DNA of 31,209 bases from an uncultured Hungatella sp. (GTDB lineage Bacteria; Bacillota; Clostridia; Lachnospirales; Lachnospiraceae), in contig CAJUFP010000053.1 of the NCBI GenBank assembly GCA_910585645.1, positions 1-31,209 of the forward strand, read 5' to 3'. This document shows positions 23,952 to 30,479 of this stretch, in pieces. Position 1 is the first letter of the stretch; each line of letters begins with the position of its first letter. Both the position numbers and the translations under genes were made by a program. The notes below the pieces were generated by a model that worked only from the letters and a program-made list of their open reading frames with translations, was not told where the DNA came from and did no database searches.

Positions 23952-24794
23952 TTATTTCAGATCCACCGGCTCCAGATTATCCATATCGTCAAACGCCTGG
24001 TTCTCTCCGCCCATAGCCCAGATAAACGTGTAGCTGGACGTACCTGCCCCTGAATGAATGCTCCAGGACGGGCTGATAACCGCCTCCTCATTCTTCATGA
24101 CAATATGCCTGGTCTCCGTGGGCTCACCCATCAGATGGAACACCACATTATTTTCCGGAACCTCAAAATACATATAAACCTCCATGCGGCGCTCATGAGT
24201 ATGGCACGGCATGGTGTTCCAGATACTTCCCTCCTCCAGGACCGTCATACCCATAGACAGCTGGCAGGTCTTCAAAACATCCGGATGGATAAACTGGTTG
24301 ATCGTCCTCCTGTTGCAGGTCTTCTGGTCCCCAAGGGTTCTCTTGGCCGCGTCCTGGATAGAGATAAATGTGGTCTTGTAAGACGTATGAGCCGGCGCGC
24401 TCACCATATAGAACTTAGCCGGGTTGGCCCCGTCGTCGCTGGAAAACAGAACCTTCTTCGTTCCCATGGTAATATACAGACAGTCCTTGTACCCCAGAGA
24501 AAAAGTCTCGTCATCCGCCGTGATCTTCCCTGGCCCGCCGATGTTAAAGATACCGATCTCCCTTCTCTCCAGAAAATAATCCGTGCCAAAATTCTTCCAG
24601 CAGTCAATCCCCTTGTCAATCGAAACCTGCTCCGCAACAGGCATACATCCCAAAGTCACCATGCGGTCCACATGAGAATACACTGCCCGCACCTCATCCG
24701 GCGCGTACAGATCCTGAATCAAAAACTCATCCCTCAGCTCCTCTGTGGTATACCTCTTTACATCCCTCTGGTTTGCAGAATAACGAACGTCCAT
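23952..24794 (-). CDS. kduI: 5-keto-4-deoxyuronate isomerase
   Basis: Converts 5-keto-4-deoxyuronate (4-deoxy-L-threo-5-hexosulose uronate) to 2,5-diketo-3-deoxygluconate in the breakdown of unsaturated uronates from pectin and glycosaminoglycans. The 280-residue length is typical. The zinc site is complete: C-H-T-H-E-R-R-M-E with His198, His200 and Glu205, and His247 in S-W-S-I-H-S-G. AGGAGG is six bases before the ATG. It is the first gene after an operator-containing promoter and probably forms an operon with the FCD regulator. The expected partners kduD, a lyase and transporter are not in this window. Confidence 0.95.
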   Translation of the reverse strand: MDVRYSANQRDVKRYTTEELRDEFLIQDLYAPDEVRAVYSHVDRMVTLGCMPVAEQVSIDKGIDCWKNFGTDYFLERREIGIFNIGGPGKITADDETFSLGYKDCLYITMGTKKVLFSSDDGANPAKFYMVSAPAHTSYKTTFISIQDAAKRTLGDQKTCNRRTINQFIHPDVLKTCQLSMGMTVLEEGSIWNTMPCHTHERRMEVYMYFEVPENNVVFHLMGEPTETRHIVMKNEEAVISPSWSIHSGAGTSSYTFIWAMGGENQAFDDMDNLEPVDLK

Positions 24795-24814
24795 GACATA
24801 TCCTCCTGTTTGAT

Positions 24815-24876
24815 TTTGTATACTTTGTATACAAATAATATAAATCCATTATACTCTGCCCAATCTGTTTCCGCAA
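24815..24876 (-). promoter_or_regulatory. kduI promoter with palindromic operator
   Basis: On the minus strand TTGCGG (24871-24876) and TATAAT (24848-24853) are 17 bases apart. Just downstream lies a perfect palindrome TTTGTATAC-AAA-GTATACAAA (24815-24835) between the predicted start and the ribosome-binding site. Bound protein would block transcription. The linked GntR/FCD protein is the obvious candidate. Confidence 0.75.
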
Positions 24877-24986
24877 TATGCACTTGTGCCAAATTATCCG
24901 TTATTTTTTGGTACGTTTGCGCAAAACACGCTCAAGTTGCCCTGTCTGCCATTTCCCCCGGATCCTGCCTTCCCAGGCGCGCCCCC

Positions 24987-25307
24987 CTACCGCCTTTTGG
25001 CAAAATACGCCCGCACCGCCTCATACCGCTCCCGGTCCACCTCTGTCAGCTCAAACCTCCACTGCCTCTCCTCCCGGCTAAAATAGCCTCTTGCCTTTGC
25101 CAGAACCTTCTGCCTGTATACAAACTGAAACTCCGTATCCGTTCCCTTCACCGCGCTTTTAAGCTCCCCTCCATCCTCCTCATCCACCACCCCCAGGGCG
25201 CGCCAAACGTGTTTCGTCTGTTCCTTCATCCATCTTGCCGTTTCCTCTATGGCGGCTCTCCTTCTGATCTCAGCCGCCCCGTATTCACTTCCTCCAGCTC
25301 CTGCCAT
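24987..25307 (-). CDS. small hypothetical protein, soluble and highly charged
   Basis: I do not recognise this 106-residue protein. It is Arg/Glu-rich with no membrane segment. The first half is helical (A-A-I-E-E-T-A-R-W-M-K-E-Q), and the second has V-Y-R-Q-K-V-L-A-K-A-R-G-Y-F and ends F-A-K-R-R. I choose the ATG at 25307, where GGAGG lies four bases upstream; an in-frame TTG at 25352 has no proper site. It follows the HAD phosphatase by 59 bases on the same strand. Confidence 0.55.
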   Translation of the reverse strand: MAGAGGSEYGAAEIRRRAAIEETARWMKEQTKHVWRALGVVDEEDGGELKSAVKGTDTEFQFVYRQKVLAKARGYFSREERQWRFELTEVDRERYEAVRAYFAKRR

Positions 25308-25366
25308 TGATCCTCCGTTTCTCCAAGCACCAGGCTGTTCATCCCCTGACAACTCCCCCAGGCACG

Positions 25367-26185
25367 CTACAGCTCCCTGATCACTTCCAATATCCCCTCA
25401 TCATCATTACTCAGGGTCACAAACGCCGCCTGCTCTCTCACGGACTTTGGCGCGTTCCCCATGGCAACCCCATACTTAACCGCCTTAAGCATCCCCACAT
25501 CATTCTCCCCGTCCCCGAAAGCCGCCGCTTCCTCCACGGGAATGCCGTAATAACCGCACAAAAACCGGACCCCCGCCGCCTTATCCACCGTCCCATCCAT
25601 CACTTCCAGATAACACGCATTGGACCTTAACACCGTAAGCCCGGGATAACTGTCCCTTAAAAACACCTCCGCCTGCCGGATCTCCTCCGGCTCCCCCATA
25701 AGGAGAAACTTGTGGATCCCTCCGTCCCCGGCAAACACTTCCCTCATATCCCCCCGCAGGGCCTTCCCCATAACAATCCGCTCCTCCCTCACCACCCGCG
25801 GGTCTCCATCATCCTCCACCACCCACAAATCTCCCCCGTAAGCATTGCAGCAGATTCCCGGAAACCTCTCCTTCAGCACATCCCGGATCTCCACCGCAGC
25901 CCCCAGCTCCATCCGCCGGCTGTACAGCGCCTGTCCCTTCTCATCAAGAATCAGCCCGCCGCTGTAACAGATGATGGGCCTGTCCGTTCCCAGCTCCCTC
26001 TGTATCACCCTCACCCCCTGCGGCATACGGGCCGAAACCAGAATAAACAAAATCCCCCTTCTGTCCAGCTCCAAAATCCTCTCCCTGGTTCCCCTGCTCA
26101 CATGATGGCTGCTGTCCAAAAGCGTCCCGTCGATGTCGCTGTATAAAATCCTGCACCGAAACTCCTGCGGCATTCTGCCCTCCAT
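25367..26185 (-). CDS. Cof-type HAD-superfamily phosphatase
   Basis: Cytoplasmic phosphatase of the Cof/YbjI branch, probably acting on sugar phosphates or flavin/pyridoxal phosphates. Motif I is Y-S-D-I-D-G-T-L-L near residues 15-23 with the nucleophile Asp, motif II I-L-V-S-A-R near 48, and motif IV GDGENDVGML near 220-229. A C2B-type cap lies between. Length about 272 is normal. The start is ambiguous: the ATG at 26185 has AGGAGG nine bases upstream, and one at 26173 has GGAGG five bases upstream. Confidence 0.88.
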   Translation of the reverse strand: MEGRMPQEFRCRILYSDIDGTLLDSSHHVSRGTRERILELDRRGILFILVSARMPQGVRVIQRELGTDRPIICYSGGLILDEKGQALYSRRMELGAAVEIRDVLKERFPGICCNAYGGDLWVVEDDGDPRVVREERIVMGKALRGDMREVFAGDGGIHKFLLMGEPEEIRQAEVFLRDSYPGLTVLRSNACYLEVMDGTVDKAAGVRFLCGYYGIPVEEAAAFGDGENDVGMLKAVKYGVAMGNAPKSVREQAAFVTLSNDDEGILEVIREL

Positions 26186-26216
26186 AATCCTCATCCTCCT
26201 GTTTTTTTGTCCGCCT

Positions 26217-26330
26217 CTACTGTCTCAGCGTCCCGTTAATCTCCTGCTGCAGCTTCAAAAGCCCCAAAGCCCATTTCTGCCTCTGCCCATGATCTGTCCA
26301 TCCCTGTCTTTCTGCCTCATTTTGTATCAT
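26217..26330 (-). CDS. possible 37-residue small protein
   Basis: The only candidate gene in the 350-base gap between the HAD phosphatase and the GGDEF gene. It is a hydrophilic peptide with a helical W-A-L-G-L-L-K-L-Q-Q-E-I-N end. The start has only a weak AGGA ten bases upstream and I recognise no family. It may simply be leader sequence of the HAD gene. Confidence 0.2.
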   Translation of the reverse strand: MIQNEAERQGWTDHGQRQKWALGLLKLQQEINGTLRQ

Positions 26331-26451
26331 TTTATCACTATCCTGCCCCTTTTTAAAGAGATAAATGAAAACACTCCGGGGAGCCCCGGGGCAAAGGAAC
26401 AAATCGCCAAAAAACCGCCATACATTGTCATAATACAGAAGGGCTCCACAA

Positions 26452-26498
26452 TTGAAAAAAATCCCCGACTATACTATACTTTATACATACAGTATAAA
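26452..26498 (+). promoter_or_regulatory. promoter and palindrome upstream of the diguanylate cyclase
   Basis: TTGAAA (26452-26457) and TATACT (26475-26480) are 17 bases apart. An inverted repeat TTTATAC-ATACA-GTATAAA (26480-26498) covers the predicted start site, in an operator-like position. Confidence 0.65.
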
Positions 26499-26536
26499 TC
26501 GACACCACATCTTACCCAAGAATAAGGAGATTTCTC

Positions 26537-28447
26537 ATGCAGCCACTAGAAAAAATAATCAGCCGATACATGCGCCGGGTTACCTGCTATCTGGTTGCCA
26601 TCATACTGGCCATCATTGTGTATATCCAAATAACCAATGAACACAGGCATGCCTATGAAAGCGCCACCAGAACCTTCTATCAGATTGAACAGGTTTTAAA
26701 ACAAAACCAGGAAGAGCTTAAAGAGACTCAGAAAAATTACACGCAAACCTGCCTGCGAAACGCAGAAGCCATTGCCTATATGATCGAAAAAGAGCCTTCC
26801 ATGCTGGGAAGTATCTCAAAACTGAAGAAAATAGCTGAACTTATGGAAGTAGACGAAATCCATATTTTTGACAAAACCGGACGCATTTATGCCGGAACAC
26901 ATCCCCAATACTATGACTTTACCTTTGATTCCGGCGACCAGATGAGATTCTTTAAGCCTATGTTGGAAGATAAGTCCCTGAAACTTGTCCAGGACATCAC
27001 CCCCAACACCGCGGAAGCTAAGTTGATGCAATATTCCGCTCTCTGGAGCAAAAATGAAGAATTTATCGTTCAGATCGGCATGGAGCCTGTCAACGTCATG
27101 AAGGCCAGCGCCAAAAACGAGCTGTCCTTCCTTTTCTCCCTGTTCCGGGTCAATCTGGAAGCGGGGTATTATGCCATAGACTCGGAAAGCGGGGAAATCG
27201 TTGGCTGTACGGACCTGACATGGGTAGGAAAAAATCTCTCGGAACTGGGATTAACTTTAAACAGTCTGCCGGATTATGAGTCTGGCCATCACGCAGTCAT
27301 AAACGGAGTAAAATCGTATTGCATCTTTAAAAAAATCGACAATAATTATATTGGACGCGTGATCCCATCCCACGAGCTTTATCAGCGGATTCCGTGGATT
27401 ACCTTCATGCTGGCCGCGGGCCTGATCGTGATCGCGCTGATCCTCTCCCATGCAGTAACCAGATACATGAACACCTATGTTGTAGACGGCATCCACAGCA
27501 TTAATGGCAAGCTGCACCAGATCACCCAGGGCAATCTGGACGAGCTGATTGATATCCGCAGCAGCAGGGAATTTTCGGAGCTGAGCAGCTACATCAATAC
27601 CATGAAAAACAGTCTTCTGGACAACAACAGAAAGATGTCCTATGTCTTAAGCAAGACCAATATGTATATCGGCGTATATGAGTACAATGTACACATGAAA
27701 AGAGTCCGCTTTACCGAATATGTGCCCAGGATCCTGTCCCTGGATCCGGAAGAGACTATGCGCCTATCCTCAGATTATAAAGTATTCAAAGAATTTATTG
27801 ACAGATTGCGCGAAAATCCCATCACCAACGACACCAACGTCTATCAGCTGCACAATCAGTATGTACAATTAGAAGAAATCAATGATAATAACGGAATCTT
27901 TGGCGTTATCATTGATGTAACGGATGCGATCAAAGCACGCAAAGAAATAGAAGCTGAGCGGGATATCGACCTGCTAACCGGTTTGTATAACCGGCGTGGG
28001 CTGGAGATGCGCCTCACCTCACTGTTCACAGCACCAGACCAATTGGGCCACAGCGCATTGATCATGATCGATGCAGACAACCTTAAAGTGATCAATGACA
28101 CCTACGGCCATGAAGCAGGAGATGTCTATCTGAAAAAGATATCCGAACTGATCACAAGCATACAAGCTCACAACTCTGTGACAGCCCGTCTGGGCGGTGA
28201 TGAATTCGTATTATTCTGGTATCAGTATGACACGGAACAGGAGCTGACCGACACGATCCATGAGTTGGAAGTCATCCAAGAGAACAGCCTGACACCTCTC
28301 AATGACAAGGTAAGCGTCCCCTTAAGATTCTCCTTTGGTTATTGTCTGACCGGAAAGAATATGGATTACCACGTCCTGCTGAAAGAGGCAGATAAAAAGA
28401 TGTATCAGCAGAAGAGAGCGCGAAAGACAGCCCTTCCCATTACATAA
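26537..28447 (+). CDS. membrane sensor diguanylate cyclase (GGDEF)
   Basis: A 636-residue protein predicted to make cyclic di-GMP from two GTP. Transmembrane helix 1 (about 14-32) and helix 2 (about 285-306) bracket an extracellular sensor region of about 250 residues with a Cache-like pattern. A HAMP-like linker (about 308-365) and a PAS-like region (about 375-470) follow, then the GGDEF domain (about 475-630) with D-L-L-T-G-L-Y-N-R-R at its start and the intact active site GGDEF at 553-557. The RxxD inhibitory site five residues before the motif is absent, so product inhibition through that site is not expected. No EAL domain. AAGGAG is seven bases before the ATG. Monocistronic, with its own promoter and terminator. 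Confidence 0.92.
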   Translation: MQPLEKIISRYMRRVTCYLVAIILAIIVYIQITNEHRHAYESATRTFYQIEQVLKQNQEELKETQKNYTQTCLRNAEAIAYMIEKEPSMLGSISKLKKIAELMEVDEIHIFDKTGRIYAGTHPQYYDFTFDSGDQMRFFKPMLEDKSLKLVQDITPNTAEAKLMQYSALWSKNEEFIVQIGMEPVNVMKASAKNELSFLFSLFRVNLEAGYYAIDSESGEIVGCTDLTWVGKNLSELGLTLNSLPDYESGHHAVINGVKSYCIFKKIDNNYIGRVIPSHELYQRIPWITFMLAAGLIVIALILSHAVTRYMNTYVVDGIHSINGKLHQITQGNLDELIDIRSSREFSELSSYINTMKNSLLDNNRKMSYVLSKTNMYIGVYEYNVHMKRVRFTEYVPRILSLDPEETMRLSSDYKVFKEFIDRLRENPITNDTNVYQLHNQYVQLEEINDNNGIFGVIIDVTDAIKARKEIEAERDIDLLTGLYNRRGLEMRLTSLFTAPDQLGHSALIMIDADNLKVINDTYGHEAGDVYLKKISELITSIQAHNSVTARLGGDEFVLFWYQYDTEQELTDTIHELEVIQENSLTPLNDKVSVPLRFSFGYCLTGKNMDYHVLLKEADKKMYQQKRARKTALPIT

Positions 28448-28464
28448 CAGCCCGCAGTCTTTGG

Positions 28465-28497
28465 GGGTGAAAGCAAAAACCTGCTTTCACCCTTTTT
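28465..28497 (+). terminator. intrinsic terminator of the diguanylate cyclase gene
   Basis: GGGTGAAAGC and GCTTTCACCC form a perfect 10-bp stem with an 8-base loop followed by five Ts, 18 bases after the stop. Confidence 0.93.
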
Positions 28498-28597
28498 GTC
28501 ATACTTTTTAACATGCGCGAGAGGATTCGCCCCCCGACACCTTGGTCCGCAGTTAAGCCCCTGGAAATTGGCCTTTTCCGATACCTTTGCATATGGT
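28491..28597. repeat. tRNA-Arg 3'-fragment repeat, copy 1
   Basis: On the minus strand 28512-28555 reads as the 3' half of a tRNA-Arg(ACG)-like gene: anticodon-loop remnant, CCAAG, T-arm and the acceptor half CGCGCA, with several substitutions. No 5' half is present. The flanks also match copy 2 (29538-29634): AAAGGCCAATTTC on one side and a GTTAA...ACAAAA run on the other. ACCTTTGCATATGGT (28583-28597) recurs at 29731-29745. It has the character of an old integration-site (att) scar. Confidence 0.75.
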
Positions 28598-28690
28598 GAT
28601 AGTGCTGTCTCCCTAAACCGCACAGCGGAAAGGGGGTGTACCATAAAGATATACTGTTTAACTTTCTTTGCAATCTCGCTTAATGATTTC
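28597..28690 (+). pseudogene. decayed copy of the small hydrophobic toxin locus
   Basis: The leader TGATAGTGCTG through GGGGGTGTACCAT (28597-28643) is identical to the leader of the toxin gene at 30372. The start codon is changed (ATGG to AAAG) and the frame reads DILFNF and then stops after a few codons. After ACTGTTTAACTTT the sequence follows the downstream antisense repeat (TCTTTGCAA, as at 30541-30550) rather than the toxin gene. It is therefore a leader joined to the antitoxin repeat, with toxin body and terminator missing. Confidence 0.65.
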
Positions 28691-28738
28691 ATACACATAA
28701 TTTCTTTCTCCTTTTTTTAATTTCTTAACTTCTATGCC

Positions 28739-29247
28739 CTATGGGGCTAATATCACGCTATTACTTTCTCTTTTATACACATAAATATTATCTGATAACA
28801 CATCGCTTTCCACAACTTCCTGCCTGTTAATCGCGCTTACCATTTCCTTTAAACTTTTTGTATCCATTCTTTCTTCATATGGCACCAGCAGCACCTCATG
28901 AATACTGGCTGGAAATATCACTAAATCTTTTTTTAAGCTATCCGCAAAATTTTTCAACACATCTTTATATAAGATTGCCGATGCTCCATAAACCCCACTG
29001 TTATTATTCAGCACATAAAGAGGATTTGTTTTTTGGACAGATATCACATTTTCTATAAGCTCCTTTGTATACTTGTTCCCATATGTTCCCTGACAATTTC
29101 TTTCATAATGTCAGACACGCTCTCAATATGACTTGGAAACAGTCTTGGCGTGTTCTCTTCTGCCAAAGCGTACAATCCTTTTACATTAGTTCCCCAAAAT
29201 TCCATATGCTTACGTTCTGGACTACCCCCTATGACCTCAGCCCTCAC
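28739..29247 (-). pseudogene. frameshifted DUF5688-family fragment
   Basis: Two adjacent minus-strand frames together resemble the C-terminal half of DUF5688, a family of unknown function common in Lachnospiraceae. The first (29247 to 29053) has K-G-L-Y-A-L-A-E-E-N-T-P-R-L-F-P, and the second (29047 to 28739) has T-N-P-L-Y-V-L-N-N and then H-E-V-L-L-V-P. A frame change near 29050 separates them and the N-terminal part is missing. No start signal fits either part. Confidence 0.6.
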
Positions 29248-29507
29248 CCAATCCCCAAAATAAAAATGGCCCTATGGAATTTTTATCCCATAAAGCCATG
29301 TAAACAATTTTAAAATCTTATTGTATAAAAAGAAACCACAGCAGCCCCCCAAACTCCACCAAAACCCCCACAAGCGCAAGCGATATTCACAAGCGAACGC
29401 AAGCGCTACGCACCTATGCACAGACTGGTTTTCTATGTATCTAATACATTTTCAATACGCAACTTACACGCAATTCCTAAAATTTTCTAAAAACTTATCC
29501 ATACAAC
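29248..29507. other. AT-rich interval without a gene
   Basis: No supported gene. It holds a C/A-rich stretch (29340-29370) and a short run of AAGCG motifs (29373-29408: GCGCAAGCG, AAGCGAACGCAAGCGC). Probably degraded mobile-element sequence. Confidence 0.5.
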
Positions 29508-29546
29508 AAAAAAGAGTATCTATCTTTCGATAAATACTCCCTTTTG
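29508..29546. terminator. bidirectional terminator beside the second tRNA fragment
   Basis: GAGTAT-C-TATC and GATA-A-ATACTC form a stem with a TTTC loop, with an A run before and CCTTTT after. On the minus strand it lies just beyond the tRNA-Arg fragment, where a tRNA terminator would be. Confidence 0.65.
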
Positions 29547-29634
29547 TAATGCTCCTTAACGTGCGCGAGAGGATTCGAACCCCCGACACCTTGGTCCGTA
29601 GTTAAGTACCCTAGAAATTGGCCTTTTCCGATAC
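29538..29634. repeat. tRNA-Arg 3'-fragment repeat, copy 2
   Basis: Minus strand 29560-29602 reads CTACGGACCAAG, then the T-arm GGGGGTTCGAATCCTCT and CGCGCACG: the anticodon loop (ACG) to discriminator of a tRNA-Arg. The 5' half (D-arm, 5' acceptor) is absent; instead the sequence runs into TTAAGTACCCTAGAAATTGGC on the plus strand, as in copy 1. The copies lie about 1,050 bases apart in the same orientation, with the DUF5688 remnant between. Confidence 0.8.
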
Positions 29635-29821
29635 CTTGGTTAGATTTTGACACGTTGGCACTTTTATGCATTTCTTTGATTTTTCCTGTTTTTATGGGCC
29701 TAATCTGTATTTTTCCTCTATAAAAGTGAGACCTTTGCATATGGTAATCAGGGATTATTTCGAATAAATATACATGGAAATGAATAGGCTTTTCCTGGGT
29801 AAAAATCAGCATATTTTGTCG

Positions 29822-29850
29822 TTGTCATGTATGGGGAATTTTGTTATAAT
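29822..29850 (+). promoter_or_regulatory. strong promoter of the Hol-Tox-like gene
   Basis: TTGTCA (29822-29827) and TATAAT (29845-29850) are 17 bases apart, with TG one base before the -10 (extended -10). Predicted start near 29857. Confidence 0.85.
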
Positions 29851-29933
29851 AGAACACAGTCAGAAGATCAAGAGGATAGTTATTGATTGCCCTTTCTGTT
29901 ACAAGCTACATAAGACAGGAAGGGGGTGAGCTT

Positions 29934-30011
29934 ATGAGTACGATGGAAATACTGACTTTATTGTTGGTGGTTTTTGCGGCACTCACTTACCTGGATAGTC
30001 ACAAAAAATAA
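29934..30011 (+). CDS. 25-residue holin-like (Hol-Tox type) small hydrophobic peptide, probable type I toxin
   Basis: A very short gene with the form of putative holin-like toxins: M-S-T-M-E-I-L-T at the N-terminus, one hydrophobic helix (LTLLLVVFAALTYL) and a charged end D-S-H-K-K. Such peptides insert in the membrane and are toxic when not silenced by an antisense RNA. AGGAAGGGGGTGA provides a strong ribosome-binding site. The leader is about 77 bases. It is flanked by a strong promoter, a bidirectional terminator and a convergent promoter, which together make a complete small locus. Function is inferred from family resemblance and layout. Confidence 0.7.
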   Translation: MSTMEILTLLLVVFAALTYLDSHKK

Positions 30012-30084
30012 TTGTCCTCCAGCCTGACAAGTTGAGGACAATTATTTTCTCAATTCTAGGGCAATCAGGACTATCCTGATTGAT
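30003..30084 (-). ncRNA. predicted antisense (antitoxin) RNA convergent with the Hol-Tox-like gene
   Basis: A minus-strand promoter, TTGCAT (30114-30119) and extended -10 TGTTATAAT (TATAAT at 30091-30096) 17 bases apart, would start an RNA near 30084 that ends at the shared terminator: about 80 bases. It contains a 9-bp hairpin (CAATCAGGA/TCCTGATTG). It overlaps the toxin message by about 45 bases at its 3' end. The first 30 bases are nearly identical to the toxin leader because the two arms (29861-29893 and 30058-30090) are inverted repeats. Expression is not shown. Confidence 0.6.
30005..30048. terminator. shared bidirectional terminator of the toxin and antisense RNA
   Basis: AAAATAATTGTCCTC and GAGGACAATTATTTT are a perfect 15-bp inverted repeat with a 14-base loop. 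T runs follow on both strands (TTTTCTC on plus, TTTTTTG on minus). It overlaps the toxin stop codon. Confidence 0.92.
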
Positions 30085-30133
30085 ATTCTGATTATAACAT
30101 CTTCGCACTAAAAATGCAAGAGGTTACGAAAAG

Positions 30134-30155
30134 GCACCGGAAACGGTGCTTTTTT
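30134..30155. terminator. bidirectional terminator between small-peptide loci
   Basis: GCACCG-GAAA-CGGTGC with six Ts on the plus strand and CTTTT on the minus strand. On the minus strand it ends the message of the 30181-30276 peptide. Confidence 0.8.
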
Positions 30156-30180
30156 GCATCTTCTGGGAGATAAAGGAAAA

Positions 30181-30276
30181 TCATGTTGCATCCCTATTTC
30201 TGTCAATTATCTTACAGATATAATGTGCTGTGATCCATGCCGCCAGCACAACAAAAAACTGTTGGACATATCTCAT
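30181..30276 (-). CDS. 31-residue small hydrophobic peptide with YICK..DRN tail, probable type I toxin-like
   Basis: Minus-strand gene with an excellent ribosome-binding site (AGGAGG, seven bases before the ATG). The product has one hydrophobic helix (FFVVLAAWITAHYIC) followed by K-I-I-D-R-N-R-D. The H-Y-I-C-K-x-x-D-R-N tail matches the peptide encoded divergently at 30372 (Y-Y-I-C-K-W-L-D-R-N), so the two are paralogous despite different nucleotide sequence. A terminator follows at 30155-30134. Its promoter is unclear; the upstream region overlaps the divergent promoter. Confidence 0.65.
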   Translation of the reverse strand: MRYVQQFFVVLAAWITAHYICKIIDRNRDAT

Positions 30277-30295
30277 CTTTTTTCCTCCTTAGGAC

Positions 30296-30324
30296 TTGTT
30301 AGATTACTTGATTATGTATATAAT
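30296..30324 (+). promoter_or_regulatory. promoter of the YICKWLD peptide gene
   Basis: TTGTTA (30296-30301) and TATAAT (30319-30324), 17 bases apart. The leader from here to the ATG at 30372 contains CCCT-AAA-CCGC-ACA-GCGG-AA-AGGG, a hairpin that pairs the ribosome-binding GGG with an upstream CCC. Confidence 0.75.
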
Positions 30325-30371
30325 GATAGTGCTGTCTCCCTAAACCGCACAGCGGAAAGGGGGTGTACCAT

Positions 30372-30455
30372 ATGGATATACTGTTTAACTTTGCGATTTC
30401 GGTTATGGCAAGTGTGGTGGCATACTACATATGCAAATGGTTAGATCGGAATTAA
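30372..30455 (+). CDS. 27-residue small hydrophobic peptide (YICKWLDRN), probable type I toxin
   Basis: A single-helix peptide: D-I-L-F-N-F then A-I-S-V-M-A-S-V-V-A-Y-Y-I-C and the polar end K-W-L-D-R-N. This resembles the small membrane peptides with an ICKWLD ending found in Firmicutes, several of which are placed in Fst/Ldr-like type I toxin groups. AAAGGGGG lies eight bases before the ATG but is in a hairpin. The bases around the start (CCATATGG, ACTGTTTAACTTT) recur as a direct repeat at 30521-30545, after the terminator. A minus-strand RNA from there would pair with the translation start. Confidence 0.7.
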   Translation: MDILFNFAISVMASVVAYYICKWLDRN

Positions 30456-30479
30456 GTAGACAGCTAGCCTAAAGTTTTT

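Noticed and set aside
24054..25310. 418-codon plus-strand open frame across kduI and the small unknown gene
   Set aside because: Antisense shadow that spans two real genes and their promoter.
28405..28698. 97-codon minus-strand frame with a fair AAGGAGA site, crossing the tRNA fragment and the decayed toxin leader
   Set aside because: It reads through a tRNA fragment, a toxin leader and the antisense of a terminator, so most of it cannot be a real protein. Its first codons (AKKVKQY) recur at 30550-30530 because the nucleotide repeat recurs. A very short peptide cannot be excluded.
29373..29408. AAGCG-type short repeats considered as CRISPR or origin iterons
   Set aside because: Too short, irregular, without spacers or associated cas or rep genes.
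29495..29812. 105-codon minus-strand frame
   Set aside because: It runs through the tRNA-Arg fragment and terminator; no start signal or family.
30154..30444. 96-codon plus-strand frame over the two divergent peptide genes
   Set aside because: Different frame from the supported peptide at 30372 and antisense to the one at 30181; no ribosome-binding site.
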